From Desulfomonilaceae bacterium (GTDB lineage: Bacteria; Desulfobacterota; Desulfomonilia; Desulfomonilales; Desulfomonilaceae), in contig JBAZSD010000005.1 of the NCBI GenBank assembly GCA_041662605.1, positions 62,001 through 126,000 on the forward strand: a stretch of DNA of 64,000 nt, in the 5' to 3' direction. Position 1 is the stretch's first letter; each line of letters begins with the position of its first letter. The position numbers were made by a program, and so were the translations under genes. Below, piece after piece: positions 54,173 through 63,206 of this stretch. The notes below the pieces were generated by a model that saw only the letters and a program-made list of their open reading frames with translations, had not been told where the DNA came from and did not search any database.

Positions 54173-55003
54173 ATGCGAATAGTCACGATATCAAGATTTG
54201 TGGGTTCTTACGCGGATGTTATAGCGGCTACGGTAGCTCGCAGAATGGGCTTAGAGCTTGTAGGTCGAGATCAGGTTCACCAGATGGCGCAAACTTGCGA
54301 CCCGGAATATAGTCGCGCATGTTCCCTATATGAAACTGAACACGGGCCGGGTTTTTTCGAAAGAATTTTTTTCGACAGGCCTTCATATACGAGTCTATTT
54401 GAATCGTTGACTTACGAAAAAGCAAGCCAGGGAGATGTAGTTATCGTGGGTCGCGGCGCTCAAGTTATTCTTAAGGACATTCCAGGTGTTTTCAGTTGCC
54501 GTGTAGTGGCGCCATTTGGTGTCAGGGTCCAGAGAATAATGGAAAGGTACCGCTTTGACAAACAGGAAGCTGAAGACTTTGTACGCAAATACGATCATGA
54601 AAGGGAAAGTCTTATTAGATCTATCTTTAGGAGTGATCCCAATGAATGGTCGCTTTATGACATGATCATGAATACGGCTCATTATTCTTCCGGGGACGCT
54701 GCCGACATAGTTATAGACGCCATAGATAAAATTCAAATGCCCCAGGACGAAGAATCGCTCAAGGACAATCTTAGAAACTTGTCAATAGCCAAACGAATTG
54801 AAACCAATATTAGGCGTAAACTGTCGTCTTCTGTAACACGAAATTTGGAAATTAAAATGGAAGCAGGTGGTGTGGTTACAATATCAGGAAAAATTGGTGA
54901 TCGAAAAGATCGAGACAAGGTGGAAAAACTTGCGGGACAGTATCCTGGCGTTACCGAGGTAGTAAACAATTTGAAGGTAAGTGAAGTTATGTTTGGGTTC
55001 TGA
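54173..55003 (+). CDS. Cytidylate-kinase-like protein fused to a BON domain
   Basis: 276 residues. Residues ~1-195 resemble the Cytidylate_kin_2 family (IVTISRFVGSYADVIAATVARRMGLELVGRDQV, then VIVGRGAQVILKD). The usual glycine-rich loop GSGGxxIA is changed to GSYADVIA, so kinase activity is doubtful. Residues ~205-275 are a BON domain (RKLSSSVTRNLEIKMEAGGVVTIS, then AGQYPGVTEVVNNLKV), which usually binds phospholipid or small ligands. I know no characterised protein with this pairing. ATG at 54173 with GAGG upstream. Confidence 0.75.
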   Translation: MRIVTISRFVGSYADVIAATVARRMGLELVGRDQVHQMAQTCDPEYSRACSLYETEHGPGFFERIFFDRPSYTSLFESLTYEKASQGDVVIVGRGAQVILKDIPGVFSCRVVAPFGVRVQRIMERYRFDKQEAEDFVRKYDHERESLIRSIFRSDPNEWSLYDMIMNTAHYSSGDAADIVIDAIDKIQMPQDEESLKDNLRNLSIAKRIETNIRRKLSSSVTRNLEIKMEAGGVVTISGKIGDRKDRDKVEKLAGQYPGVTEVVNNLKVSEVMFGF

Positions 55004-55077
55004 ATTTTTCAAACAAATCCTTAAATTCTACCTTGGGAGAAATAACTATACGCCTCTGGATCTTGAGGAGAGACATG

Positions 55078-56052
55078 TCATTCAATTTCATGGCCTTTCT
55101 CAAGATAGTTTAGAACATAATCTCGTGCAGCGTCTTCCAAGTCATGAAAATTTCCACGAAACCCTGACGCCCTTAATTTGTCAAGTTCAGCGCAAGTGTA
55201 GTATTGATAACGTTTTTCAAGCCCCTCAGGCATATCGATATATTCAATATTATTCGGCATATCAAGAGCTGAAAAAACAGCACGCGCCAAGCTGTTGAAT
55301 GTATTCGCCTGCCCTGTTCCAACATTGAACAGGCCGTTAACTTCAGGATTCTCAAGGAAAAATAGAGTAACATTGACAGCGTCCTTGACATAGATGAAAT
55401 CACGACGCTGTTCCCCATCTCCGATATCGTGGCGATAGGATTTAAAAAGCCTGATAACTCCCGTCTTTTTGGCCTGTAAATACGCCCTAATGACCACACT
55501 TCGCATGTCGGCTTTGTGATACTCATTAGGCCCGAAAACATTGAAATACTTCAGGCCCACTGCTCTTTTCAGGAAACCTGTTTTTTGCGCCCAACAGTCG
55601 AAGAGATGCTTGGAATAACCATACATGTTCAATGGTAGAAGTTCCGGACCAGGCGTCAATTCATCTGAGTATCCTGTAGAGCCATCGCCATAAGTGGCCG
55701 CGCTGGAAGCGTAAATGAAACGGAGCCCTGGTTTTCCCGCAAAAACCATGGCCAACCGCCTAGAATACTCATAATTATTCTCCATGAGATAATCGGCGTC
55801 TTTCTCAGTCGTGGAACTGCACGCGCCCAAATGGAAAACGGCCCAGGTCTGATGATCAAACAGTCCCTTCTCGGCCTTGGAAATAAAGGCGTCCTTGGAT
55901 TCAAAATCAAGGAATCTTAACCTTCTGAGATTCTTCCATTTTTCCTCTAACCCGAGATGGTCGACTATCAATATATTCTGTTCACCAAGCTGGTTAAGCT
56001 CCCAGACTAGATTGCTCCCGATAAAACCCGCTCCGCCAGTCACTATGATCAT
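55078..56052 (-). CDS. hldD: ADP-L-glycero-D-manno-heptose-6-epimerase
   Basis: 324 residues, extended SDR. NAD loop TGGAGFIGSN, HldD-specific FHLGACSSTTEKDADYLMENNYEYS, catalytic YGYSKHLFD and the GPNEYHKADMRSV string. Makes the heptose precursor of the LPS inner core, which points to a Gram-negative envelope. Weak ribosome site (GAAAGG). Confidence 0.95.
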   Translation of the reverse strand: MIIVTGGAGFIGSNLVWELNQLGEQNILIVDHLGLEEKWKNLRRLRFLDFESKDAFISKAEKGLFDHQTWAVFHLGACSSTTEKDADYLMENNYEYSRRLAMVFAGKPGLRFIYASSAATYGDGSTGYSDELTPGPELLPLNMYGYSKHLFDCWAQKTGFLKRAVGLKYFNVFGPNEYHKADMRSVVIRAYLQAKKTGVIRLFKSYRHDIGDGEQRRDFIYVKDAVNVTLFFLENPEVNGLFNVGTGQANTFNSLARAVFSALDMPNNIEYIDMPEGLEKRYQYYTCAELDKLRASGFRGNFHDLEDAARDYVLNYLEKGHEIE

Positions 56053-56290
56053 GGCGATAATACGCCTTTCATTAATTTGACATAATTATGATTATGTTGA
56101 TGATGCCTTCGTTTGAATTGTTTTAATGCGCCCGTCAGAAAATCGCAAGAATTTATGAGCTTTCTTGATAAGAATGTGTCGCAACAGGAATCAATGGTCA
56201 TTGAATAGATAGACAAATTCCGCTCCTATATGATAATAGAACCGTATCATCCCCTTAAACGATTTTTGATCATTTAGGGAGTAACGGAAA

Positions 56291-56569
56291 ATGAAGAAGC
56301 TGCTTGTAATAATCGCTCTCACAGTTTCCCTTGGCATCGTGGCCGGGCTCTATGCTCAGCCGGCATCGGCCTTTTTTAATTTGAACATGCCGTTCTTTGG
56401 AAGCGGCGCAAAAGCTTGTAATGCTCCAGTTTGCGCTCCTCCTTGTTATGGCTACTACTGCGGACCAGTGTATACCTGCAAACCGATGAAGGCTAAAGCC
56501 AAGGTCAAAGGAGAAGCCAAAGAGAAAAAAGTAAAGAAGGAAAAGAAAGAAAAAACGAGAATAAAATAA
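56291..56569 (+). CDS. Small secreted Cys-rich protein with lysine-rich tail
   Basis: 92 residues. Signal peptide (KLLVIIALTVSLGIVAGLYAQPASA), a short mature core with five cysteines (CNAPVCAPPCYGYYCGPVYTC) and a tail of ~28 residues that is more than half lysine and glutamate (KAKVKGEAKEKKVKKEKKEK). No family recognised. AGGGAG before the ATG. It may bind anionic surface polymers; a second basic secreted protein is encoded 900 bases on. Confidence 0.7.
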   Translation: MKKLLVIIALTVSLGIVAGLYAQPASAFFNLNMPFFGSGAKACNAPVCAPPCYGYYCGPVYTCKPMKAKAKVKGEAKEKKVKKEKKEKTRIK

Positions 56570-56608
56570 GTTTCTAGCTTATTTATAGCACAAACAAGAC
56601 TCAAGGAT

Positions 56609-56691
56609 TTGAGATTTGAGACACGCGAGTCAGGCTGTTGATTCAGGGGATGACATCTTAGCGCCCTGACAATGCTGGCCTCAGATCTCAA
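56609..56691 (+). other. Nested inverted repeats in an intergenic region
   Basis: Outer pair TTGAGAT/ATCTCAA (56609, 56685) encloses GTCAGG/CCTGAC (56629, 56665). The 320-base gap 56570-56889 holds nothing else I recognise. Might be a structured RNA or chance. Confidence 0.3.
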
Positions 56692-56889
56692 TCCGACAGA
56701 TTACTTTTACGGATAAATTCTAAAATAATTGCTCCAGACCACCCTGCCTCATTTTATTAATCAGTAAATTTCGTTATTAATCTTGTCAGAAATCATCACG
56801 TATAAGAGAGATTTTGCAAGACCATATACGACCGCAGGTTTCGATGTTATGTTGTGAATAGTCGGGTTGTGATATTTTCGGAGGCAAAG

Positions 56890-57348
56890 TTGAGTTTTCT
56901 CGAAAAAGTCATGGTTTTATTACGAAATCAGGACATGGATTCTAAACCGCCGGCTGTAAAAGACGATGACAGGATTTTTCTCGCTTGGCAGCGGACACAC
57001 ATGGCAAACGAAAGGACATTTTTGTCCTGGTCCCGAACTAGTATATCTCTCCTCGCGTTTGGCTTCGTTATAGAAAAATTCGAAATATTTCTTAGACATC
57101 TCCTCGCTTTTGAAGAAGGCGCGAGCGCCCAAAACCACGGGAACAGCGCGATGTATTTGAGCCTACTCTGCTTTATTCTTGCTGGATTCATGATCATTGT
57201 TTCAGGAGTTCGTTTCATCAGGATGAGGGTGCATATCAACAAGGGCGAGGCCGTCTTTTCGGCTTTGCCTGACCTGCTTGTCGTGGTATCGGTAGCCGTA
57301 ATAATCGGTCTTGCGCTAATGTTAGCCCTGCAGCGGTACCTTTGGTGA
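56890..57348 (+). CDS. DUF202 (YidH-like) membrane protein
   Basis: 152 residues. Family opening RTHMANERTFLSWSRTSISLLAFGFVIEKFE followed by three membrane helices in all (~45-65, ~88-108, ~125-145). DUF202 proteins have no known activity. The TTG at 56890 has GGAGG five bases upstream, so I prefer it to the GTG at 56854. Confidence 0.85.
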   Translation: MSFLEKVMVLLRNQDMDSKPPAVKDDDRIFLAWQRTHMANERTFLSWSRTSISLLAFGFVIEKFEIFLRHLLAFEEGASAQNHGNSAMYLSLLCFILAGFMIIVSGVRFIRMRVHINKGEAVFSALPDLLVVVSVAVIIGLALMLALQRYLW

Positions 57349-57467
57349 TTCTCATTATCTATAATCGGTTTAACATACTGTAAAGCATATCTTTTGTTTA
57401 TTGATTGACGTTTACCGTTAAATTTGGTATGGTTACTACAAATCTATGTCAACAGGAGATAGAAAAT

Positions 57468-57815
57468 ATGACAAGATTACCTATACTGGTATCTTTTGTT
57501 GTTGTATGCCTATTTGCTGGTTTTTCAGGTCAGGCGCTTGCAGGCGTGACAAGCGATAATCTGTCCCTGAATAATTTCAAATTGGCTGACTCCAAACCAT
57601 ATGACGCGTTGGCGAAAGCTTTTCAGAAAACACGTCAACAAACAGCCTCGAGTAGCCTAACAAAAAGCTCTGACAAAAAGACTACATCCAAATTGTCCAA
57701 CTCATCAAAAACAAACAAAAAAAATAAAGTCTACAAAAACAAGACAACTAAAACTTACAAAAAATCATTTAACAAGAAGAACAAAACTTACAAGAAAGCG
57801 GCATACCATCGTTAG
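57468..57815 (+). CDS. Small secreted lysine-rich protein
   Basis: 115 residues. Signal peptide (LPILVSFVVVCLFAGFSGQALA), a mature N-terminal part of ~35 residues, then a strongly basic tail of Lys, Ser, Thr and Asn with repeated KxYKxK units (KVYKNKTTKTYKKS, KTYKKAAYHR). AGGAGA before the ATG and a strong terminator after it confirm a real monocistronic gene. Likely binds acidic polymers or DNA outside the cell. No family known. Confidence 0.75.
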   Translation: MTRLPILVSFVVVCLFAGFSGQALAGVTSDNLSLNNFKLADSKPYDALAKAFQKTRQQTASSSLTKSSDKKTTSKLSNSSKTNKKNKVYKNKTTKTYKKSFNKKNKTYKKAAYHR

Positions 57816-57868
57816 AAATAAGCAAGTTTTAACAAATTATTCAATCAGTTAATTTCCTGGTAGAATCT

Positions 57869-57906
57869 AAACCCACCCTAGCTTTATAAGAAAGGTGGGT
57901 TTTTTT
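57869..57906 (+). terminator. Intrinsic terminator
   Basis: 9-bp stem AAACCCACC/GGTGGGTTT (57869-57877, 57894-57902) running into a T run to 57906. Confidence 0.9.
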
Positions 57907-57935
57907 GTTAATGTCCATGTTGGCGAGGTTTTTTG

Positions 57936-60347
57936 ATGGAAGGGTCTAGCGCCAGATGCATTTGTATTCACGGGCATTTCTATCAGCCCCCCCGGGAAAA
58001 TCCGTGGCTGGAAGAGGTTGAAAAACAGGAATCGGCCCATCCTTTTCACGACTGGAACGAGAGAATCTCATATGAATGCTATCGACCAAATTCTGAAGCC
58101 CGTCTGCTGGACAGTCAAGGCAGGCTCCGTGAAGTAATAAACAACTATGAACATTTAAGCTTCAATTTTGGTCCCACCCTTCTTTCCTGGATGGAAAAAC
58201 ATGACTTAGCGGCGTATGAAGCGATTCTGGATGCGGACGCAAAATCACAAATTCAAAGATCTGGCCACGGAAATGCGATAGCTCAAGCATACAATCATCT
58301 TATAATGCCCTTGGCGACCAGTCGGGACAAAATCACACAGGTGGTTTGGGGCATCAGGGATTTCAAGAAGCGGTTCAAGCGCGACCCGGAGGGTATGTGG
58401 CTTCCTGAAACAGCTATAGACTCAGAGACTCTTGAAATACTGGTTGATCAAGGTATCCTTTTTACTATTCTTTCGCCACAGCAAGCCGCGCGCTTTAGAG
58501 AAAGATCCAATGATTATTGGCATACGGTAAATGCTGTTCCTATAGATCCGTCGAGGCCTTATATATGTTCTCTGCCGAATGGGAGCAAGATCACTATCTT
58601 TTTTTACGATGGCCCGATATCCCAGGCAATTGCTTTTGAAGGATTGCTCAATAACGGGACGACTTTCAAGGATCGTCTGGTTCGAGCTTTTTCGGATGAA
58701 CGCGTTTGGCCGCAACTTGTAAACATTGCTACAGACGGTGAATCATATGGGCATCATCATCGATTTGGAGAAATGGCGCTTGCGTTCGCCGTAGAACAAC
58801 TGTTGAATGAACCGGGAATCAAGTTAACGAATTATGGCGAATTTTTGGCCAATTTTGTTCCTACAGCTCAGGTGGAAATCGTTGAACAAAGCTCATGGAG
58901 TTGCGCTCACGGAGTTGGTCGTTGGATGAGAGACTGCGGTTGTTCGACAGGTCAAAAACCCGGATGGAATCAGGCGTGGAGAGCACCGTTGAGGCGTTCT
59001 CTTGATCTTGTGCGCGACAGGATTGATAAATATTTCGAGGAACGTGGAGCAGAGCTGTTCAACGATCCATGGGCCGCACGAGAGGATTACATAGATCTGC
59101 TGTTGGAAGACCGTTCGGGAACAACCTTATTCTTGAAAACTCACAGTAAACGTGAATTTACTCCTAATGAATCGGTAGAAGCTCTCAGTCTTTTGGAAAT
59201 GCAAAGAAACAGAATGCTCATGTATACTAGTTGTGGGTGGTTTTTTGATGACATAACCGGTATAGAAACTTTGCAGATACTGGCCTATGCGGCAAGAGCG
59301 CTCCAATTTGCCGGGTCCTATGATCCAGGATTGATCAACGAATTTCTTCGTGGGCTTTCCCCAGCGGTGAGCAACACTCAGTCACATATTCATGGTGATG
59401 AACTGTACATGGACAAGGTCGCGCCAATGATCGTTGACCTCTCTCAAGTCGCGGCGCATGTGGCCATTTCCACCCTTTTCGACACACCTCATGTATCTGA
59501 AACAGTCTATGTGTATAAAGTGCGTCTCATTGATTTCACGAGAGAAGAATTCGGCGACCGCATATTGCTGATAGGCCAATCTAGAATTCAGAGCACAGTA
59601 ACCCTACGAGAACAGCGAGTGGTTTTCACTGTCCTGTATTTTGGAGCTGTGGATCTTCGATGCTCAGTGCAGGCTTACTCTGGAGGCCAACTCGTTTACG
59701 AGGATCTTAAAAAGGACCTGATCAACTGCTTCAAGAAAGATTCATCCACGGAATTAATACGCAAATTGGACAAATATTTCCCGCACAAATATTTCGCCTT
59801 CAAAGATCTCTTTATCGAACAGAGAACGCGGCTTCTAGAGGCCGTGACCAAAAAAATGTTCCAGGAGCAGGCGGCAGTCCTTGGTACTTTCTACAAGAAA
59901 AATGAAGACTTCGCTCGATTGATCGTTAGTCACGGCGCAAGACTGCCCGATACATTCCGAGCCGCCGCTAGATTTGTTCTGAATCGACGGTTTCTTCGTG
60001 AGCTGGAAAAACTTTCTCAAGAAATTTTTCCTGAAGGATTAGAGTCTGTGCTCACTGACACAAATTTTTGGAAAATAGAACTGGATCTCAGCGCGGCTCA
60101 AAAACTGATCAGTCAGCACATAGTAGTTCTAGTAAATAAACTTGGGAAAAACGGTTCTGAGGACTCGATTTTATCAGAAATATTTAGATTTCTGGATATG
60201 GCCCAAGATCTTGACATTTCATTGCAACTTGGTGAGGCGCAAATAACATTATTTAGAATTCTTCGGAAAGCTGGAAAACAACCTCAAACTGAACTTTCCC
60301 CTGAGATAACAAAATTGGCGGATCGGCTTTCGGTAAAGCTGGATTGA
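57936..60347 (+). CDS. GH57-family glycoside hydrolase with DUF3536 domain
   Basis: 803 residues. N-terminal GH57 catalytic domain: CICIHGHFYQPPRENPW, the Glu in GMWLPETAIDSETLE, and TDGESYGHHHRFGEMAL with the second acid. DUF3536 follows from about residue 310 to the end (CSTGQKPGWNQAWRAPLR). GH57 enzymes cleave or rearrange alpha-glucans, consistent with glgB nearby; the exact activity of DUF3536 members is unknown. ATG at 57936 with GAGG seven bases upstream. Confidence 0.88.
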   Translation: MEGSSARCICIHGHFYQPPRENPWLEEVEKQESAHPFHDWNERISYECYRPNSEARLLDSQGRLREVINNYEHLSFNFGPTLLSWMEKHDLAAYEAILDADAKSQIQRSGHGNAIAQAYNHLIMPLATSRDKITQVVWGIRDFKKRFKRDPEGMWLPETAIDSETLEILVDQGILFTILSPQQAARFRERSNDYWHTVNAVPIDPSRPYICSLPNGSKITIFFYDGPISQAIAFEGLLNNGTTFKDRLVRAFSDERVWPQLVNIATDGESYGHHHRFGEMALAFAVEQLLNEPGIKLTNYGEFLANFVPTAQVEIVEQSSWSCAHGVGRWMRDCGCSTGQKPGWNQAWRAPLRRSLDLVRDRIDKYFEERGAELFNDPWAAREDYIDLLLEDRSGTTLFLKTHSKREFTPNESVEALSLLEMQRNRMLMYTSCGWFFDDITGIETLQILAYAARALQFAGSYDPGLINEFLRGLSPAVSNTQSHIHGDELYMDKVAPMIVDLSQVAAHVAISTLFDTPHVSETVYVYKVRLIDFTREEFGDRILLIGQSRIQSTVTLREQRVVFTVLYFGAVDLRCSVQAYSGGQLVYEDLKKDLINCFKKDSSTELIRKLDKYFPHKYFAFKDLFIEQRTRLLEAVTKKMFQEQAAVLGTFYKKNEDFARLIVSHGARLPDTFRAAARFVLNRRFLRELEKLSQEIFPEGLESVLTDTNFWKIELDLSAAQKLISQHIVVLVNKLGKNGSEDSILSEIFRFLDMAQDLDISLQLGEAQITLFRILRKAGKQPQTELSPEITKLADRLSVKLD

Positions 60348-60384
60348 TTCATCAAAGGCTTGACTGTCATTGTCGTTTAAAAGT

Positions 60385-61293
60385 CTATTTGGAATCCAGG
60401 TAGCCGAATTCTTTTAATTTGGTAATGCTCTTGGTCCAGTTTGGCGAAACTTTAACAAATAACTCGAGCCTCACGGGAACATCCAAAAACTCCTGAATTT
60501 TCTGTCGTGCTAGGGTTCCTATATTCTTTATCATTGCTCCGTTACGACCAATTAAAATCTTTTTTTGACTGTCCCGTTCCACATGAATATTTGCCTGGAT
60601 CAAGACTCGATTCTCCATTTCCTTGAAAGTTTCGATAGCGACGGCAGTTTTATGAGGCACTTCTTGGCCCAATAGGTTCAAGATCTGTTCCCTGATCAAT
60701 TCCGTGGCGAAAAATCGCTCCGGCATATCGCTAAGATCATCTGATTCATACAAAAATGGACCTTCGGGCAAGATATCAACAAGTTTTTCCAGAAGAAGAT
60801 CACAATTTTGTCCCGTGATAGCGCTTATCCCCAGAACCGCTTGATATGTCCCACTTTGAGCCAGCCCGGAAATCAAGAGTTCAGCAATGCTTTGTTCCAT
60901 GGTGTCCGTTTTATTAACAGCCAGAATGGTAGGTTTGCCGGAACTTCTTACAAGCTGTTCAATCTGATCCAGTTCACGAGATTTCTTTCTTGTTCCGTCC
61001 ATGACAAACAATATGATGTCCGTGAGATTTATTGTCCTTGATACAGATTCAACAAAGGCCTGGTTAAGGGCGGTGGTCGCCTCATGATATCCTGGTGTGT
61101 CTTGAAATATGATCTGAGCGTCTGGAAGGGTAAGAATCACCGATATGGTGTTCCGGGTGGTTTGGGCTTTTGGCGTGACAATTGAGAGGTTGGTCTGCGA
61201 AAGACGGTTTACGAGGGTGGATTTACCAACATTTGGTAGACCGACGATAGCGACAAACCCGGATTTCGTTTTTTTGTGGCTGGATTGTTCCAC
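60385..61293 (-). CDS. era: GTPase Era
   Basis: 302 residues. G1 GLPNVGKSTL, G2 region TTRNT, G3 DTPGYHE, G4 NKTD and a C-terminal KH RNA-binding domain (KILIGRNGAMIKNIGTLARQKIQ). Binds the 3' end of 16S rRNA during 30S assembly. GTG start with AAGGAG upstream. Divergent from tRNA-Ser. Confidence 0.97.
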   Translation of the reverse strand: MEQSSHKKTKSGFVAIVGLPNVGKSTLVNRLSQTNLSIVTPKAQTTRNTISVILTLPDAQIIFQDTPGYHEATTALNQAFVESVSRTINLTDIILFVMDGTRKKSRELDQIEQLVRSSGKPTILAVNKTDTMEQSIAELLISGLAQSGTYQAVLGISAITGQNCDLLLEKLVDILPEGPFLYESDDLSDMPERFFATELIREQILNLLGQEVPHKTAVAIETFKEMENRVLIQANIHVERDSQKKILIGRNGAMIKNIGTLARQKIQEFLDVPVRLELFVKVSPNWTKSITKLKEFGYLDSK

Positions 61294-61302
61294 TAAATCT
61301 CC

Positions 61303-61333
61303 TTGACCAGAGAATCAATTCTGTTTATATAAT
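61303..61333 (+). promoter_or_regulatory. tRNA-Ser promoter
   Basis: TTGACC at 61303, 19 bases, perfect TATAAT at 61328; start about ten bases before the tRNA. Spacer is long. Confidence 0.5.
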
Positions 61334-61349
61334 TATTCTTTATGGTAAT

Positions 61350-61442
61350 GGAGAGATGCCCGAGTGGCCGAAGGGGCGCGACTGGAAATCGCGTGAATGC
61401 CCACAAGGTGTTCCGAGGGTTCGAATCCCTCTCTCTCCGCCA
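61350..61442 (+). tRNA. tRNA-Ser (GGA)
   Basis: 93 bases with the long variable arm of serine tRNAs (TGCCCACAAGGTGTTCC region), acceptor GGAGAGA/TCTCTCC, anticodon GGA at 61384-61386, T arm GAGGG-TTCGAAT-CCCTC, discriminator G and encoded CCA. Reads UCC and UCU. Confidence 0.96.
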
Positions 61443-61645
61443 TGAAGTCTTCACAATTATAGCCATCCTGATTCCCAACTTTTGAAATCAATTGCAAAAA
61501 CCCTGCCTGACCATTACAATGATCGCAAGTCCTATACACTAACATATTACCTCAGCCGAACACCCGTGCAAACATACTTCAGACTGAAAAGAGATAATTT
61601 ATTGATATTGGATTCACTGGAAAAAAGGGAGGATCGCGCATCATC

Positions 61646-62470
61646 ATGTCTTTCGTCGATATAAACGGAATAAACCTGTACTACGAAATTCATGGCCATG
61701 GAGCCCCCCTTCTGTTGCTACATCATGGTTTCGGATGTACCAAGATGTGGAATAAAATATTGCCACAACTGGTAGATAGTGGATACAAGCCGATTTGCTA
61801 TGATAGACGAGGGTATGGACAATCAGAAGAAGGACCGGACTTCTTTGATTTTTATGTTAGCGATGAATTCGTGGAAAAAAGCATAAATGAGCTTGAATCA
61901 TTCCGTGATTGGCTCGGCCTTGATTCCTTTTATGTCGTAGGTCAATGCGAGGGAGGAGTATTGGCCGCGCATTATGCGGCAAAATATCCAGATCGAATCA
62001 AGAACATGGTCATATCAAGCACACTATGTTACAGCGCTTCTACTATGCACGAATTCAATCTATCGAAATTTACCAAGACTTTTGATCAGTTGGAACCTCA
62101 ACTACAGGAGAAATTAACAGGTTGGCATGGAGAAAAAACCAGGACATTTTATTCTAAGTTTTGTCAATTTGGAGGAGCTTACGGAAAAGATTTTTTTGAT
62201 CTCAGGCCGATTCTTAAGCTGGTAAATTGTCCAACTCTGGTTCTTTATCCAGACAGGAGCTTCCTTTTCGAAGTTGAGCAGGGGGTAGCCTTTTATCGAA
62301 ATCTTGCTCAAGGGGAACTGGCAGTCCTTCCTAATTGTGGCCATAACACTTACGATGAGCAACCCGAGGAATACTATTCTCACATAGTGAACTTTTTCAG
62401 TCGGCACCGTCTCGACGGGCTGCCCGGAATGAGCCGTAAAACGCTTAAGCCCATAACTTGCGCAGGTTGA
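61646..62470 (+). CDS. Alpha/beta hydrolase with cysteine at the nucleophile elbow
   Basis: 274 residues. Oxyanion string LLLHHGFGCTKMW, elbow VVGQCEGGVLA with Cys101 where most relatives have Ser, Asp in LVLYPDRS, and His in LPNCGHNTYDEQP. The Cys-Asp-His triad resembles dienelactone hydrolase chemistry, although the rest looks like an ordinary alpha/beta hydrolase. Substrate unknown. No ribosome site of high quality is visible (GGGAGG is ~14 bases upstream). Confidence 0.82.
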   Translation: MSFVDINGINLYYEIHGHGAPLLLLHHGFGCTKMWNKILPQLVDSGYKPICYDRRGYGQSEEGPDFFDFYVSDEFVEKSINELESFRDWLGLDSFYVVGQCEGGVLAAHYAAKYPDRIKNMVISSTLCYSASTMHEFNLSKFTKTFDQLEPQLQEKLTGWHGEKTRTFYSKFCQFGGAYGKDFFDLRPILKLVNCPTLVLYPDRSFLFEVEQGVAFYRNLAQGELAVLPNCGHNTYDEQPEEYYSHIVNFFSRHRLDGLPGMSRKTLKPITCAG

Positions 62471-62503
62471 AGTCTTCAAGATGAATAAGACGATATTATG
62501 AAA

Positions 62504-63088
62504 TCAGAATTTAACCCCTTTCAGTTCCAGCCAGCGGACAATCTCAGCGTGCGCCTCAGAAGCTAATTGGTTACCGTCAATCCTTTTTATGACAGGTTCG
62601 TCGAACGTGTCATAAATAGCTGATACAGCTTCAAGGTCTCTTCTCTTTTCAAAAATGGAATATCCGGCAGGCCGTGACTTGCCTATTCGCTCAAGGGCTG
62701 TTTCCACGGAAACGCAAATTAGAAAAACAATGTCGGGAACTAGCGCCAGCGATTGATTTTTTTTGAGAATCCCAACAGGATCCAAGCCTTGTGAGCCCTG
62801 GTAAGCTGCGGAAGAGTAGTAATAACGATCGCAAATTACATGTTTGCCTGCTTCCAACGCGGGCGCTATCAATGTCCTGACATGATCCACGCGGTCTTCA
62901 AGGAAAAGCGTGAATTCTTCTTCAGGAGAAAGTCTAACCGAAAGACTTCTTAGTCTTTTTCCAATTTTTCCACCGGAGGGCTCCCTTGTGAGGACAAAAT
63001 CGATTCCCCTGGATTTAAAGAGATTCGCTAGCAGAAGGGCTTGCGTGCTCTTTCCACTTCCGTCAATACCCTCAAACACAATAAACAT
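62504..63088 (-). CDS. tmk: Thymidylate kinase
   Basis: 194 residues. P-loop FEGIDGSGKSTQ, TREPSGG motif, and CDRYYYSSAAYQG. Makes dTDP for DNA synthesis. ATG at 63088 with GGAGG 11 bases upstream; longer frame has no support. Divergent from the photolyase gene. Confidence 0.95.
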   Translation of the reverse strand: MFIVFEGIDGSGKSTQALLLANLFKSRGIDFVLTREPSGGKIGKRLRSLSVRLSPEEEFTLFLEDRVDHVRTLIAPALEAGKHVICDRYYYSSAAYQGSQGLDPVGILKKNQSLALVPDIVFLICVSVETALERIGKSRPAGYSIFEKRRDLEAVSAIYDTFDEPVIKRIDGNQLASEAHAEIVRWLELKGVKF

Positions 63089-63206
63089 GCTAAAATAATC
63101 CTCCAAGTCGTATCTTTTCAAAAAAACTGGCAATTATAGATCCAATATTCATATCTACGATACAATGTTAAACAAACCCCAAAATATTTGAAATGGGAAC
63201 CGACAC

